NCBI GenBank assembly: GCA_963797335.1 | Contig: CAWCOU010000007.1 | Span: forward strand, 62,001 to 126,000 | Source: CAWCOU01 sp963797335 | GTDB taxonomy: Bacteria > Pseudomonadota > Gammaproteobacteria > JAURND01 | Direction of reading: 5' to 3' | Length of the DNA: 64,000 nt | Shown here: positions 18,509-27,603 of the stretch, piece after piece | Layout: every line of letters begins with the position of its first letter | How positions within the stretch are numbered: position 1 is the first letter of the stretch | The notes under the pieces: generated by a model | Told to the model about the DNA's origin: nothing | Seen by the model: the letters and a program-made list of their open reading frames with translations, nothing else | Database searches by the model: none | Made by a program: the position numbers and the translations under genes

Positions 18509-19066
18509 ATGACAAAACAAATCGCCGTGTTAGTAGGAAGTCTTCGCAAAGAATCATACAATCGAAAAATGGCGAATTTCCTGATATCCATTGCACCCTC
18601 AGGATTAAAGATGGGTATTGTCGAGATTGGCAATCTACCACTATACAATCAAGATTGGGATGATGAAGGCAAGCCACCTCCAGCCTGGGTGGAGTTTCGC
18701 AAGCAAGTGCAAGCTTGCCAAGGTGTTCTATTCGTTACCCCAGAATATAACCGTTCAGTTCCAGGCGTGTTAAAGAATGCGATTGACGTTGGTTCGCGCC
18801 CGTATGGTCAAAGTGTGTGGGCTAAAAAACCAGGCGCTGTCATCAGTGTGTCACCGGGAGCCATCGGCGGTTTTGGCGCCAACCATCATTTGCGACAATC
18901 CTTTGTTTTCCTAGATATTCCGACATTGCAGCAACCCGAATCTTACGTCGGCAATGCCGGGGAATTATTTGCTGCCGACGGTAAAGTCACCAATGAAAAT
19001 ACCAAAAAGTTTTTACAAGGATTCATCGACGCTTTCTCCGCCTGGGTAATGACCCTAAGCAAATAA
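18509..19066 (+). CDS. NAD(P)H-dependent FMN reductase (ChrR/YieF type)
   Basis: A flavodoxin-like quinone/chromate reductase of 185 aa, the usual length. The phosphate-binding loop is GSLRKESYNRKMA (residues 10-22). The second signature PEYNRSVPGVLKNAID lies at about 77-92, followed by GSRPYG and the W-KKPGA strand. The family reduces quinones, azo dyes or metal ions with an FMN cofactor in the cytoplasm and protects against redox stress. A clear AAAGGA precedes the ATG. The gene appears monocistronic. Confidence 0.88.
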   Translation: MTKQIAVLVGSLRKESYNRKMANFLISIAPSGLKMGIVEIGNLPLYNQDWDDEGKPPPAWVEFRKQVQACQGVLFVTPEYNRSVPGVLKNAIDVGSRPYGQSVWAKKPGAVISVSPGAIGGFGANHHLRQSFVFLDIPTLQQPESYVGNAGELFAADGKVTNENTKKFLQGFIDAFSAWVMTLSK

Positions 19067-19090
19067 AGGGGTCAAGTCTGGATTTCTGCC

Positions 19091-19157
19091 CCCAAAGCGC
19101 AGCGTGCCCACCCTTCGCGATGAGATTTTTTATGGGTAATGATATGGCCGCGTGACG
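19091..19157. repeat. Copy 1 of a dispersed repeat (AAGCG-AGCGTGCCCACC family)
   Basis: It contains CAAAGCGCAGCGTGCCCACC followed by a TGAG...GGTAATGATATGG tail. The same head and tail recur at 46960-47035 and 60611-60730 in this window. It lies between two convergent genes. Confidence 0.55.
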
Positions 19158-19177
19158 ACGTTTCGTACCCTACAAAG

Positions 19178-20077
19178 CTAGTCTTGGATCCTAAGCATTT
19201 TAGGGGTGGAGTTTACTTCGATTGAAGAACTTTCAGCCTTTGTCCTGTTCATCGCTGACGGTATTTTTGTATCTTCCGGCGCGAAGAATAATTGACTCCT
19301 GGCATAGGAGGAGGGGTATTTGTAAACTAAAAATTCTTCTGCCAGACAGGCTATGCTTTTTTGAGCATCATCTAAATGATCAGGAACCGGTAAACGCGAG
19401 CCCATGCCGGCCACTGTGTTGCTACTACCTAATGGCGGTGATTTAAAAAGTTTCTGCTTAAGCTTGGCTGTGGGTACTCTCTTTTGCACCCCGGTGTAGT
19501 TTTCCTTGGTATCGGGTGGTAATTTTCTTTTGCCTTTTTTGGGGGTAGTGGCTATATCCGTTGATGTGCTTTCTACCATTTCCGTAGGAGTGCAAGGAGC
19601 CAGTCCCGACTCATAGAAATTTCTGACCCGTAAACAAAGAGCATTAAGTTCGCGGTCATCAAATTCTCGCCACTGTTTAGAGCACAGCTGGACAATGCTT
19701 AATAAAACAATAGTAGGATGTAAGCGTTTTTTTCGTAACTCACTGGTTGGGCAAGCTTTGAGCACTTTCTCCACATATTCTGATAAATAATTGCCGTTAA
19801 AGCCCATCCCTAGTCGTAATATGATATCCAATTCTTCAGCAGATGCGTGGGCCTGAATTTGACGATTGAATATCTTCGACAAAGTATCCATAAGATCCAC
19901 CTTGGATGTTTTTAAAGTTAAGACTGTTAATCGGGTGCCAAAAGTTGAATTAATAGCAGAGCTGAGATCTGTATTAATAATTTGTCCCTGTCCCTGTCGA
20001 CAAAAGAGTTCTTGCAATGCGTTGACAGTGGGAGTAGATGAATTGGAAGTACGATTTTCTCTAGAAAATTTAGACAT
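19178..20077 (-). CDS. Hypothetical protein, no recognised domain
   Basis: The 299-aa protein has a good ribosome site (AAAGGATACTTC before ATG). The N-terminal 30 residues are polar. Residues 35-160 are helical with two Cys and a compact pattern, and residues 165-230 form a basic linker (KKGKRKLPPD, KLKQKLFK). The C-terminal part contains a short helical segment around AQKSIACLAEEFLVYK. There is no signal peptide or membrane segment. The basic, low-complexity linker and lack of any recognisable family make it a possible secreted effector, but that is only a guess. Confidence 0.6.
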   Translation of the reverse strand: MSKFSRENRTSNSSTPTVNALQELFCRQGQGQIINTDLSSAINSTFGTRLTVLTLKTSKVDLMDTLSKIFNRQIQAHASAEELDIILRLGMGFNGNYLSEYVEKVLKACPTSELRKKRLHPTIVLLSIVQLCSKQWREFDDRELNALCLRVRNFYESGLAPCTPTEMVESTSTDIATTPKKGKRKLPPDTKENYTGVQKRVPTAKLKQKLFKSPPLGSSNTVAGMGSRLPVPDHLDDAQKSIACLAEEFLVYKYPSSYARSQLFFAPEDTKIPSAMNRTKAESSSIEVNSTPKMLRIQD

Positions 20078-20181
20078 GAAGTATCCTTTGGTAATGAACC
20101 AAAACTATGGGTAGGAGTGGCTCATTACCTTAATTTTTCAGCACATAACCAGTAGCGTTTGAAGCCAGTTAGTCGTGTAGA

Positions 20182-20691
20182 TTATTTATCACTAGCGGAC
20201 TCAGTGATAATCACTTTCTCAATAATGACGTCATTGACAGGAACATCACTATGGCCGGCGCGGTGCGTCGTTGCCACTTGCTTGATTTTGTCCACGACAT
20301 CCATGCCCGCTGTGACCTTGCCAAACACACAGTAACCCCAGCCATCTGGTCGTTTACTGGTGAAGTTCAAGAAGGAATTATCTTTGACGTTAATAAAAAA
20401 TTGAGTACTGGCAGAATGGGGATCTGAGGTGCGCGCCATTGCAAGAGTGCCCCGGTCATTGGATTGGCCACGATCGGCTTCATTCTCAATACTGGATTGG
20501 CGCATTTTTTCTTTCATTTGAGTGCCAAAACCACCACCTTGAATCATAAAACCATCAATTACCCGGTGGAAAATGGTGTTCTCGTAATAACCGTCCTTAG
20601 CGTGCTGCAAAAAATTGGCGGCAGTCTGTGGCGTGTTTTTAAAGTCAAGTTCAATGGTGATATCACCCATATTGGTTTGGAAGGTAATCAT
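20182..20691 (-). CDS. ppiB: Peptidyl-prolyl cis-trans isomerase, cyclophilin type
   Basis: The cyclophilin domain spans the whole 169-aa chain, the cytosolic PpiB length. The catalytic region FHRVIDGFMIQGG (about residues 41-53) holds the key Arg; STQFFINVKDNSFLNF (about 95-110) and the GWGYCVFGKVTAGMDVV strand follow. There is no signal peptide, so it acts in the cytoplasm on X-Pro bonds during protein folding. A strong GAGGAG lies upstream of the ATG. Confidence 0.93.
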   Translation of the reverse strand: MITFQTNMGDITIELDFKNTPQTAANFLQHAKDGYYENTIFHRVIDGFMIQGGGFGTQMKEKMRQSSIENEADRGQSNDRGTLAMARTSDPHSASTQFFINVKDNSFLNFTSKRPDGWGYCVFGKVTAGMDVVDKIKQVATTHRAGHSDVPVNDVIIEKVIITESASDK

Positions 20692-20792
20692 GCGCTGCTC
20701 CTCTTAAGAATATTAGTGAAAAGCTTAACAAGTTTTGTTATAAAATGCAGCATTTGTAATATTCTAAATTTTTAATTACGAGGAATGTCTAG

Positions 20793-21209
20793 ATGAGTGA
20801 TAAACCAAAGAAAGAAAAAAAAGGAAAGGAAGAAAAGAATGGATTGTTGTGGAGTATGCTGCGAATACTACGCGAATTATCTCAGCCGGGTATGTTTCAC
20901 ACAGATCCACGTCTGAATCGTAGTTATTCCCCTAAACCAAATGCCTCTACTGCTCGCTCTAAACCGTTTATTCAAGAAAAGACTCCCCAAACACTGGTGA
21001 GGCCCCCACCTCGCCAAGTAGGAAATAGCTCCCGCACTCGTTCGGAAACGTCTGACAGCCCCATTTTCAAGAGAAAGCCCGTGAAAATGGAGGGAGTGCA
21101 TCAACGAATCATGGCGAGTCAAGAAGAAAAAAAGGACAAACAGTCACCAGAAAAAAAGAAAAAATCGAAAAAAATAAGCCATGCCAGTTATCAACGCAAC
21201 CTATTTTAA
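20793..21209 (+). CDS. Small basic hypothetical protein
   Basis: The 138 residues are strongly basic, with Lys-rich ends (KPKKEKKGKEEK at the start, EKKKKSKKIS near the end) and a Pro/Ser/Arg-rich middle. GAGGAA precedes the ATG. It is probably disordered, with one short hydrophobic helix (LLWSMLRILREL). The last nine bases overlap the 3' end of the convergent RND pump gene. It could be a nucleic-acid-binding or secreted protein; no family is recognised. Confidence 0.5.
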   Translation: MSDKPKKEKKGKEEKNGLLWSMLRILRELSQPGMFHTDPRLNRSYSPKPNASTARSKPFIQEKTPQTLVRPPPRQVGNSSRTRSETSDSPIFKRKPVKMEGVHQRIMASQEEKKDKQSPEKKKKSKKISHASYQRNLF

Positions 21210-24200
21210 ATGGCTGGGTAAAGGCGCAGAGGGAACAATGCGGCGATCTCGGGCAATAAAAGTATACATGGTGGGGACTACAAATAAGGTAAAAACGGTT
21301 CCGATCAGCATACCGGTTGCGATCACCAAGCCGATGTCAAAACGGCTGATCGCACCGGCGCCGCTAGCCAAAATAAGCGGGACCACCCCCAAAATCATCG
21401 CAGAAGTGGTCATTAAAATCGGTCTTAACCGAATGGCGGCCGCTTTCTCAATAGCCGCTCGCGGCCTTAAATTCTCATTGACTTGCAAATGATTAGCGAA
21501 ATCGACCATCAAAATCCCATGCTTAGTGATGAGACCAATCAACGTAATCAAACCCACCTGAGTATAGATATTGATACTGGCTAAACCTAGGTTCAAGGGA
21601 ATCAGCGCTCCGCAAATAGACATTGGCACACTGATAAGAATAATTAACGGATCGCGAAAACTTTCAAACTGTGCCGATAGCACCAGAAAAATGACCACAA
21701 TAGCAAAGAAGAAAGTATAGAGTAGCGCGCTGCCTTCTTGAATAAACTGACGTGACTGACCGCCGTAATCAAAATTAACCCCTTTCGGTAGAATTTTTTC
21801 TGCCTGCTGCTTTAAAAAATTCAAACCATCGGCGATCGTTTTATTCGGTGCCATTAATCCGGTAATCGTCGCTGAGTTGAGCTGTTGAAACTCAGTTAAA
21901 TTATTAGGTCGGCCGATGGAGGTAATATTCACCACCGTTGATAAGGGCACCATATCACCGCTTGCCGTTCTCACGTAAATTTGAGCAATCTGATCGGGGT
22001 TCAGCCGTAACGTCCGCAGCACCTGGGGAATCACTTGGTAGCTTTGGCCTTGCATGCTAAAAAGATTGATGTAATTACCACCCAAGGAAACCGCCAAAGC
22101 CCGGCCGATGTCTTGCATACTAATGCCTAAATTACCCGCTTTACTGCGATCAATGTTCACTTGAAGTTCAGGCTTGTCAAACTTCAAGGAATTATCCACG
22201 TAAAGAAACATACCGCTTTTGCGTGCCGCTTCACTAATTTGCTGCGCTAACTGATAAATAACTTCATAACCTTGCGTAGAATTAATCACAAACTGCACCG
22301 GTAAACCGCTGCCGCCCACCGGCAAGGAGGGTAAGGGGAAAATAGCCGCTTTAATACCAGTAATTCCGCGGATCTGCGCCTGTAACAAGGTGTTTAATTT
22401 TTTCTGCGACCGCGAGCGTTCATCCCAAGGTTTTAAAATAAGCCCGGAAAAAGCAGAAGTCGGATCAGGCGTGCCGTTGACCACAAAATACCCCAAAGTT
22501 TCCGGAAAACTAGCGTAGATTTTATTGAGTTCATTGGTATAAGCAGAAAGATAATTGAGGTTAGCGTATTGAGGCGCTGCGGCCTGAGCAAATAAGACGC
22601 TTTGGTCTTCATCGGGCGCGAGTTCTTCTTTGGTATTGGCATACAATAAGTAACAACTGATTAATACCACCACCGCAAACACCAGCGTCACCGGCCGATA
22701 ATTGAGTACGCTATGCAAACGCGTCTGATATTTGTCTTTCAATGATTCAAATTTTTCATCGAGGTAACGTTCAAATCGATTACCGCCTCCAGAACTATGC
22801 ACCAATACCTTGGAACACATCATCGGTGACAAGGTTAAGGCGATCACCCCGGAGAGAATCACGGCACACGCTAAGGTAAACGCAAATTCGGTAAATAAAG
22901 CACCGGTGAGTCCGGTCATAAAACCAATGGGTGCATACACCGCTGCTAAGGTAATGGTCATGGCAATGACCGGTATGGCAATCTCGCGCGCACCTTTGAG
23001 GGCCGCATCAAATCGCGACATCCCTTCTTCCAAATGTCGGTGGATATTTTCGACCACCACAATCGCGTCGTCGACGACTAAACCAATGGCCAGCACCATG
23101 GCCAATAAAGTTAATAAGTTAAGTGAGTAGCCCAACATCAGCATTAGCGAACACACGCCGACTAACGACAGTGGAATAGTGACCACGGGAATAATAACCG
23201 AACGCAATGAACCTAAGAATAAATAAATAACCACAATCACAATCAGCGTGGCTTCAACAATGGTTCGTATCACTTCTTTTAATGAAGCACTGATATACGT
23301 CGTCGAATCATAAACAATGCTCGACTTTAACATAGGAGGATAGGCCTTTTCTAACTCCGGTAATAATTTTCGGACATCTTTGATGACCGTTAAGGGATTA
23401 GCTTCCGGAGTGGCATTAATACCGATAAAAGTGGCCTTGCGACCGTTAAAAGTAACGGAAGTATCGTAATTCTGCGCCCCTAATTCAACGTCGGCAATAT
23501 CTTGCAATCGTATTAAGGTGATGCCGTTATTTTTAACCACCATCTGTTTAAATGTATCCACGTCATGGATATCAGTTTTAGCATTAATATTATAAGCTAC
23601 GTATTCACCTTTGGTTTTGCCAGGCGCAGATTGAAAATTATTCTGTTGCAAGGCATTGACAATATCGTTGGCATTGATGTGTAAAGCCGCCATGCGTTGC
23701 GGATTAAGCCAAATACGCATCGCGAAAACGCTGCCGCCTAACAGATCGACACTGGAAACACCCGACACCGTTTGAACCTTAGGACGCACCACTCGGTTAA
23801 TATAATCGGTGATCTGTTCCGGCGTCATTTCATCGCTGTAAAAACTGATATACATCAAGGCAATGGTCGAACCCGTGTCTTTTTTGATGGTGGGCTGTTG
23901 ACTGTCAGAAGGTAGTTGCCCTTGCACCTCTGAAACTTTACTCATCACATCGGTAAACGCTTTATTCGGGTCGTAATTTAATTTGATAAAAGCTTGGATC
24001 GTGCTCAACCCTTGGCTGCTGGTCGCATTGATATAATCAATACCGTCGGCGCCGGCAATGGATTTTTCTAAAATAGACGTAATAAAACCTTGCACCACAT
24101 CGGCGCTAGCTCCAGGATATGCCGTGGTGACGGTGATAACGGTGTTTTCCATTTCAGGAAATTGCCGAAGCGGCAAGGAGAGCATGGCACGCAAGCCAAA

Positions 24201-24269
24201 CAAAAAAATGATGAGGCTGACGACGGTTGCCAGCACTGGGCGCTTGATAAAAATATCAGTAAATACCAT
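21201..24269 (-). CDS. RND multidrug efflux pump, inner-membrane subunit (HAE1 family)
   Basis: The 1022-aa protein has the twelve-TM, two large periplasmic loop layout of AcrB/MexB-type pumps. The first membrane helix (FIKRPVLATVVSLIIFLFGL) is followed by the porter domain. TM4 carries the proton-relay pair D400-D401 (VVDDAIVVVEN). It exports drugs or other amphiphiles with proton uptake, together with the adaptor encoded directly upstream. No outer-membrane channel (TolC type) gene is in the window, so an unlinked one must be used. The gene follows the adaptor by 22 bases. Confidence 0.95.
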   Translation of the reverse strand: MVFTDIFIKRPVLATVVSLIIFLFGLRAMLSLPLRQFPEMENTVITVTTAYPGASADVVQGFITSILEKSIAGADGIDYINATSSQGLSTIQAFIKLNYDPNKAFTDVMSKVSEVQGQLPSDSQQPTIKKDTGSTIALMYISFYSDEMTPEQITDYINRVVRPKVQTVSGVSSVDLLGGSVFAMRIWLNPQRMAALHINANDIVNALQQNNFQSAPGKTKGEYVAYNINAKTDIHDVDTFKQMVVKNNGITLIRLQDIADVELGAQNYDTSVTFNGRKATFIGINATPEANPLTVIKDVRKLLPELEKAYPPMLKSSIVYDSTTYISASLKEVIRTIVEATLIVIVVIYLFLGSLRSVIIPVVTIPLSLVGVCSLMLMLGYSLNLLTLLAMVLAIGLVVDDAIVVVENIHRHLEEGMSRFDAALKGAREIAIPVIAMTITLAAVYAPIGFMTGLTGALFTEFAFTLACAVILSGVIALTLSPMMCSKVLVHSSGGGNRFERYLDEKFESLKDKYQTRLHSVLNYRPVTLVFAVVVLISCYLLYANTKEELAPDEDQSVLFAQAAAPQYANLNYLSAYTNELNKIYASFPETLGYFVVNGTPDPTSAFSGLILKPWDERSRSQKKLNTLLQAQIRGITGIKAAIFPLPSLPVGGSGLPVQFVINSTQGYEVIYQLAQQISEAARKSGMFLYVDNSLKFDKPELQVNIDRSKAGNLGISMQDIGRALAVSLGGNYINLFSMQGQSYQVIPQVLRTLRLNPDQIAQIYVRTASGDMVPLSTVVNITSIGRPNNLTEFQQLNSATITGLMAPNKTIADGLNFLKQQAEKILPKGVNFDYGGQSRQFIQEGSALLYTFFFAIVVIFLVLSAQFESFRDPLIILISVPMSICGALIPLNLGLASINIYTQVGLITLIGLITKHGILMVDFANHLQVNENLRPRAAIEKAAAIRLRPILMTTSAMILGVVPLILASGAGAISRFDIGLVIATGMLIGTVFTLFVVPTMYTFIARDRRIVPSAPLPSHLK

Positions 24270-24291
24270 AGCGTTTGCTCGTCACCTTAGC

Positions 24292-25473
24292 TTACGATTG
24301 ATTTTGCTGCAATTGTTGTTCGGGAATGGGCGGCAATACTAGAGAATTGTTGATAATCACCCTAACGCCATCATCCAATTTTAACTGCCCAGAAATCACC
24401 ACCGTTTCTCCCGCTTTCAAGTTGTTAACCACGGCTACTTCGTTATCTCGACGATTGCCCGTGGTCACGTAACGCCGCTCGACAATATAAACCGGTTGGC
24501 CCTTATCGTCTTTGCCTTTATCGTGGACAACAAAAACAGAATCACCATATAAACTCGAAGAAATGGCTGTTTGTGGAACCGAGACGACATTCTCTTGAGT
24601 GGGTAATAACACTTCGACATTAGCGAACATGCCGGGCAGTAATTGGTTTTTATCGTTGGGCACGGTCGCTTCTATTAAAATATTGTGGGTTTGGGTATTG
24701 ACCTGTGATTCGATGGCATGCAACGTGGCCGTGAAGGTCTGGCCTGGAAAATTATCAACGGTAAAATGAATGATCTGCCCGGAATATAAAGATTTTATGT
24801 TTTGTTCCGGCAATGAGAATTGCAATAACAACGGATTGATTTCTTGTAAATTAACCAAGCCATTGCCAGGCGAAACATATTGGCCGATATTAACATTGCG
24901 TATGCCTAGTTTACCGTCGAACGGCGCTTTAATTAATTTTTGATCGATTAAAACTTGGGTTTTGGCAGCAATGGCTTGATTTTCTTGTAACTGTGCACTG
25001 GCTTGATCCAAGCTCGATTGCGCCGTGGCATTGGTTTTCACTAAATTAAGCTGTCGTTGATAATTGAGCTGCGACAATTTCAATTGCGCTGAAAAATTAG
25101 CGAGATCTTGTTTATCGGCCCTATCATCTAATTGCACCAAAGGCTGACCTTTTTTGACCATTTGCCCCGACTGGAAAAGAATATCGGTCACCATACCGGC
25201 GACTTGCGGACTGACATTGACACCCTGAATGGCAACTAGATTGCCAATGGCGGGAATGGTAGGGGCCCATGTTTCCGCCTTGGCTGTGGTCGTGCTGATT
25301 TCAGCCGTGGGTAAAGCAAAGTGAGCAAAATAATGTTTTAAGAGGAGATCGCGGACAACATCAAATAAAAAGACCAGACCAAACACCAGGGCCAGAATGA
25401 TAAGAACTTGAATGAGACGTTTCTTTAACTGCTGCTTACTCGGTCGTTCATCATCATCGGTAAAATAATTCAC
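24292..25473 (-). CDS. RND efflux periplasmic adaptor subunit
   Basis: A membrane-fusion protein of 393 aa. One N-terminal membrane helix (about residues 20-40) is followed by a split barrel-sandwich (lipoyl-like) domain at about 75-215 around a coiled-coil hairpin, then beta-barrel and membrane-proximal domains. It links the RND pump to an outer-membrane channel. The start is a GTG at 25473 with AGGGA upstream. It begins only eight bases after the stop of the dehydrogenase E2 gene, so it probably shares that transcript. Confidence 0.92.
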   Translation of the reverse strand: MNYFTDDDERPSKQQLKKRLIQVLIILALVFGLVFLFDVVRDLLLKHYFAHFALPTAEISTTTAKAETWAPTIPAIGNLVAIQGVNVSPQVAGMVTDILFQSGQMVKKGQPLVQLDDRADKQDLANFSAQLKLSQLNYQRQLNLVKTNATAQSSLDQASAQLQENQAIAAKTQVLIDQKLIKAPFDGKLGIRNVNIGQYVSPGNGLVNLQEINPLLLQFSLPEQNIKSLYSGQIIHFTVDNFPGQTFTATLHAIESQVNTQTHNILIEATVPNDKNQLLPGMFANVEVLLPTQENVVSVPQTAISSSLYGDSVFVVHDKGKDDKGQPVYIVERRYVTTGNRRDNEVAVVNNLKAGETVVISGQLKLDDGVRVIINNSLVLPPIPEQQLQQNQS

Positions 25474-25481
25474 GGTTTTCC

Positions 25482-26606
25482 CTAACCTAGTTGTATATCC
25501 TTAATAAAAGCGGCCAAAAATCGAGCGGCTTCGCCTCCGGTTACAGCACGGTGATCAAATGTCAAACTGACAGGCATCACGGGGTGAATCGCCATTTCAC
25601 CATTAGCAGCCACTACCGTCGGCCGAGTTTTCCCAATCGCAATAATAGCGACGGCCGGCGGCACGACTACAGGGCTGGAGTAACGCCCGGCAATAGTACC
25701 AAAATTAGATAAACTAATGGTAGCATCGTGTAAATCATCGGGGGTAAATGATTGATTGGCCGCTTTTGTTTTAAATTGGTTCAAGCGCTCTCGAAGTGCT
25801 TCCGGCGATTGCTTGGCGATGTCTTTTAACACAGGAACGTACAAGCCATGAGGGGTGTCGATGGCAATGCCTAAATTAACCGCTGACGACAATTTTACCC
25901 GCGCACCGTCACCAAAAAAATGTGCATTCAAAGCCGGCTCTGCCTGGCAAGCAACGGCGATGGCGCGAATAAGCCGCAAGGTGACATCGGTTTTCTCTGG
26001 CCAAAGATGAAGATCGGCATCATCGGTCAAGGTCGCAGGCACCACCTCGGCATGCGATTTTGCCATCAGCTGAGCCATAATACGCTTCGCCCCGTGCAGT
26101 GGTTCACCCACTGAACTTCCCGTTGGTTTAGCGGCTTGATTGACATCTGCTGCGAGGATGGTGCCCCCTGGGCCAGTGCCGACTATCGTATTTAAATCCA
26201 CGTGCAATTGTTTGGCTAAGGCGCGTACCGCCGGTGTGGCTTTGACCACCGATTTAGCAGATGTTTGCTGAGCAGCAACGCCGGTCGGTGATTCTTCTAA
26301 GACCTTATCGGAACTTTCAATCACCCCGACCACCGTACCGGTGTCTTTTTGTGGGGTATGATCAGCGCCTGATTCAGAGACAAAGGTAATTAATGGCGAG
26401 CCAGTATTGATGACATCTCCCGGTTTACCATGCAGGGTTTGGATGCGGCCAGCAATGGGGGAGGGTACATCGACTACGGCTTTGGCTGTTTCCATAGATA
26501 CCAACGGTTGATCGACGGTGACTTCATCACCTTCCGCTACATACCATTGGTGAATTTCGGCATCCGGCAAGCCTTCGCCTAAATCTGGGAGTTTGAAAAT
26601 TGTCAT
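25482..26606 (-). CDS. 2-oxoacid dehydrogenase complex E2, dihydrolipoamide acyltransferase
   Basis: A single lipoyl domain at residues 1-78 carries the lipoylated lysine K42 in METAKA. The peripheral subunit-binding domain follows (about 128-162, TPAVRALAKQLHVDL and GTGPGGTIL). The catalytic domain ends with SLTFDHRAVTGGEAARF; H352 is the catalytic histidine, and Thr replaces the Asp of the usual HRxxDG motif. With E1 alpha and beta it forms a pyruvate or branched-chain dehydrogenase complex that makes acyl-CoA. ATGA overlap with the E1 beta gene shows translational coupling. No E3 (lpd) gene is in the cluster. Confidence 0.92.
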   Translation of the reverse strand: MTIFKLPDLGEGLPDAEIHQWYVAEGDEVTVDQPLVSMETAKAVVDVPSPIAGRIQTLHGKPGDVINTGSPLITFVSESGADHTPQKDTGTVVGVIESSDKVLEESPTGVAAQQTSAKSVVKATPAVRALAKQLHVDLNTIVGTGPGGTILAADVNQAAKPTGSSVGEPLHGAKRIMAQLMAKSHAEVVPATLTDDADLHLWPEKTDVTLRLIRAIAVACQAEPALNAHFFGDGARVKLSSAVNLGIAIDTPHGLYVPVLKDIAKQSPEALRERLNQFKTKAANQSFTPDDLHDATISLSNFGTIAGRYSSPVVVPPAVAIIAIGKTRPTVVAANGEMAIHPVMPVSLTFDHRAVTGGEAARFLAAFIKDIQLG

Positions 26607-27583
26607 GCGTACTCCAGAACTTGATGAACTGTTGTTAGAATTCGTTGCACACTGGGTATATAGAGTTTTTCCAGTTTTAAATAAGGCATCACTGTATCAT
26701 ATCCGGTGACTCGCTGCACAGGTGCTTGTAAAAACATAAGTCCGTGCTCGGCAATTTGCGCGGCAATTTCTGCGCCCACGCCACAGGTACGGGCGGCTTC
26801 ATGAATAATGACGCAACGGCCGGTTTTTTCCACGGAATTTAGAATCGTTTCCATATCCAGGGGTTTGATAGTGACGACATCAACGACCTCGGCGCTAATG
26901 CCTTCGGCTGCCAGCGCATCAGCAGCTTGTAAGGTTTCGTGCATAGATGCTCCCCAGCTGATCAAGGTCACGTCGGTACCGGCACGTAATACGAAACAGC
27001 GATCCAGCGGCAATGCCTGGCCGTCGTCGGGCACGTTTTGTTTCACGATACGATAAATTCGTTTCGGTTCTAGAAATAAAACCGGGTCGGGGTTGCGAAT
27101 GGCTGCCAATAACAAACCATAGGCTCGCGCTGGCGAAGAGGGGATAACGACGCGTATCCCTGGAATATGAGCAAACAACGCCTCGGTGCTTTCGGAATGG
27201 TGTTCCGGCGCGTGGATGCCACCGCCAAAAGGGGCGCGAAACACGAGTGGGCAGCTCAATCGGCCACGGGTGCGATTACGCATGCGGGCGGCGTGACAGA
27301 TGATTTGGTCGAAAGCGGGATAAATAAAGCCCATAAATTGAAACTCGGCAACGGGGCGTAACCCCTGGGTCGCCATGCCAATGGCAACGCCAGCAATCAT
27401 GCTTTCTGCTAGCGGGGTGTCGACGACGCGTTCCGGGCCAAATTTTTCAAATAGACCCACGGTGGTGCGGAAAACGCCGCCATTTTTACCAATGTCTTCC
27501 CCGAGTAAAACCACATTCGGGTCTGCCGTCATTTCATAGGCTAATGCTTGTGTGACGGCTTCTGCGAGAGTAATTTCGGCCAT
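26603..27583 (-). CDS. 2-oxoacid (pyruvate) dehydrogenase E1 component, beta subunit
   Basis: The 326-aa transketolase-like beta subunit is of standard length. Visible motifs are LGEDIGKNGGVF near residue 27, DTPLAES (about 55-61), the RAPFGGGIHAPEHHSES loop and the C-terminal GYDTVMPYLKLEKLYIP. It pairs with the alpha subunit as an alpha2beta2 thiamine-diphosphate enzyme, which decarboxylates the 2-oxoacid and loads the acyl group on E2. A CAGGA ribosome site precedes the ATG. The sequence does not separate pyruvate from branched-chain oxoacid substrate. Confidence 0.93.
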   Translation of the reverse strand: MAEITLAEAVTQALAYEMTADPNVVLLGEDIGKNGGVFRTTVGLFEKFGPERVVDTPLAESMIAGVAIGMATQGLRPVAEFQFMGFIYPAFDQIICHAARMRNRTRGRLSCPLVFRAPFGGGIHAPEHHSESTEALFAHIPGIRVVIPSSPARAYGLLLAAIRNPDPVLFLEPKRIYRIVKQNVPDDGQALPLDRCFVLRAGTDVTLISWGASMHETLQAADALAAEGISAEVVDVVTIKPLDMETILNSVEKTGRCVIIHEAARTCGVGAEIAAQIAEHGLMFLQAPVQRVTGYDTVMPYLKLEKLYIPSVQRILTTVHQVLEYA

Positions 27584-27603
27584 TGTAAGTTTCCTGATCG
27601 TTT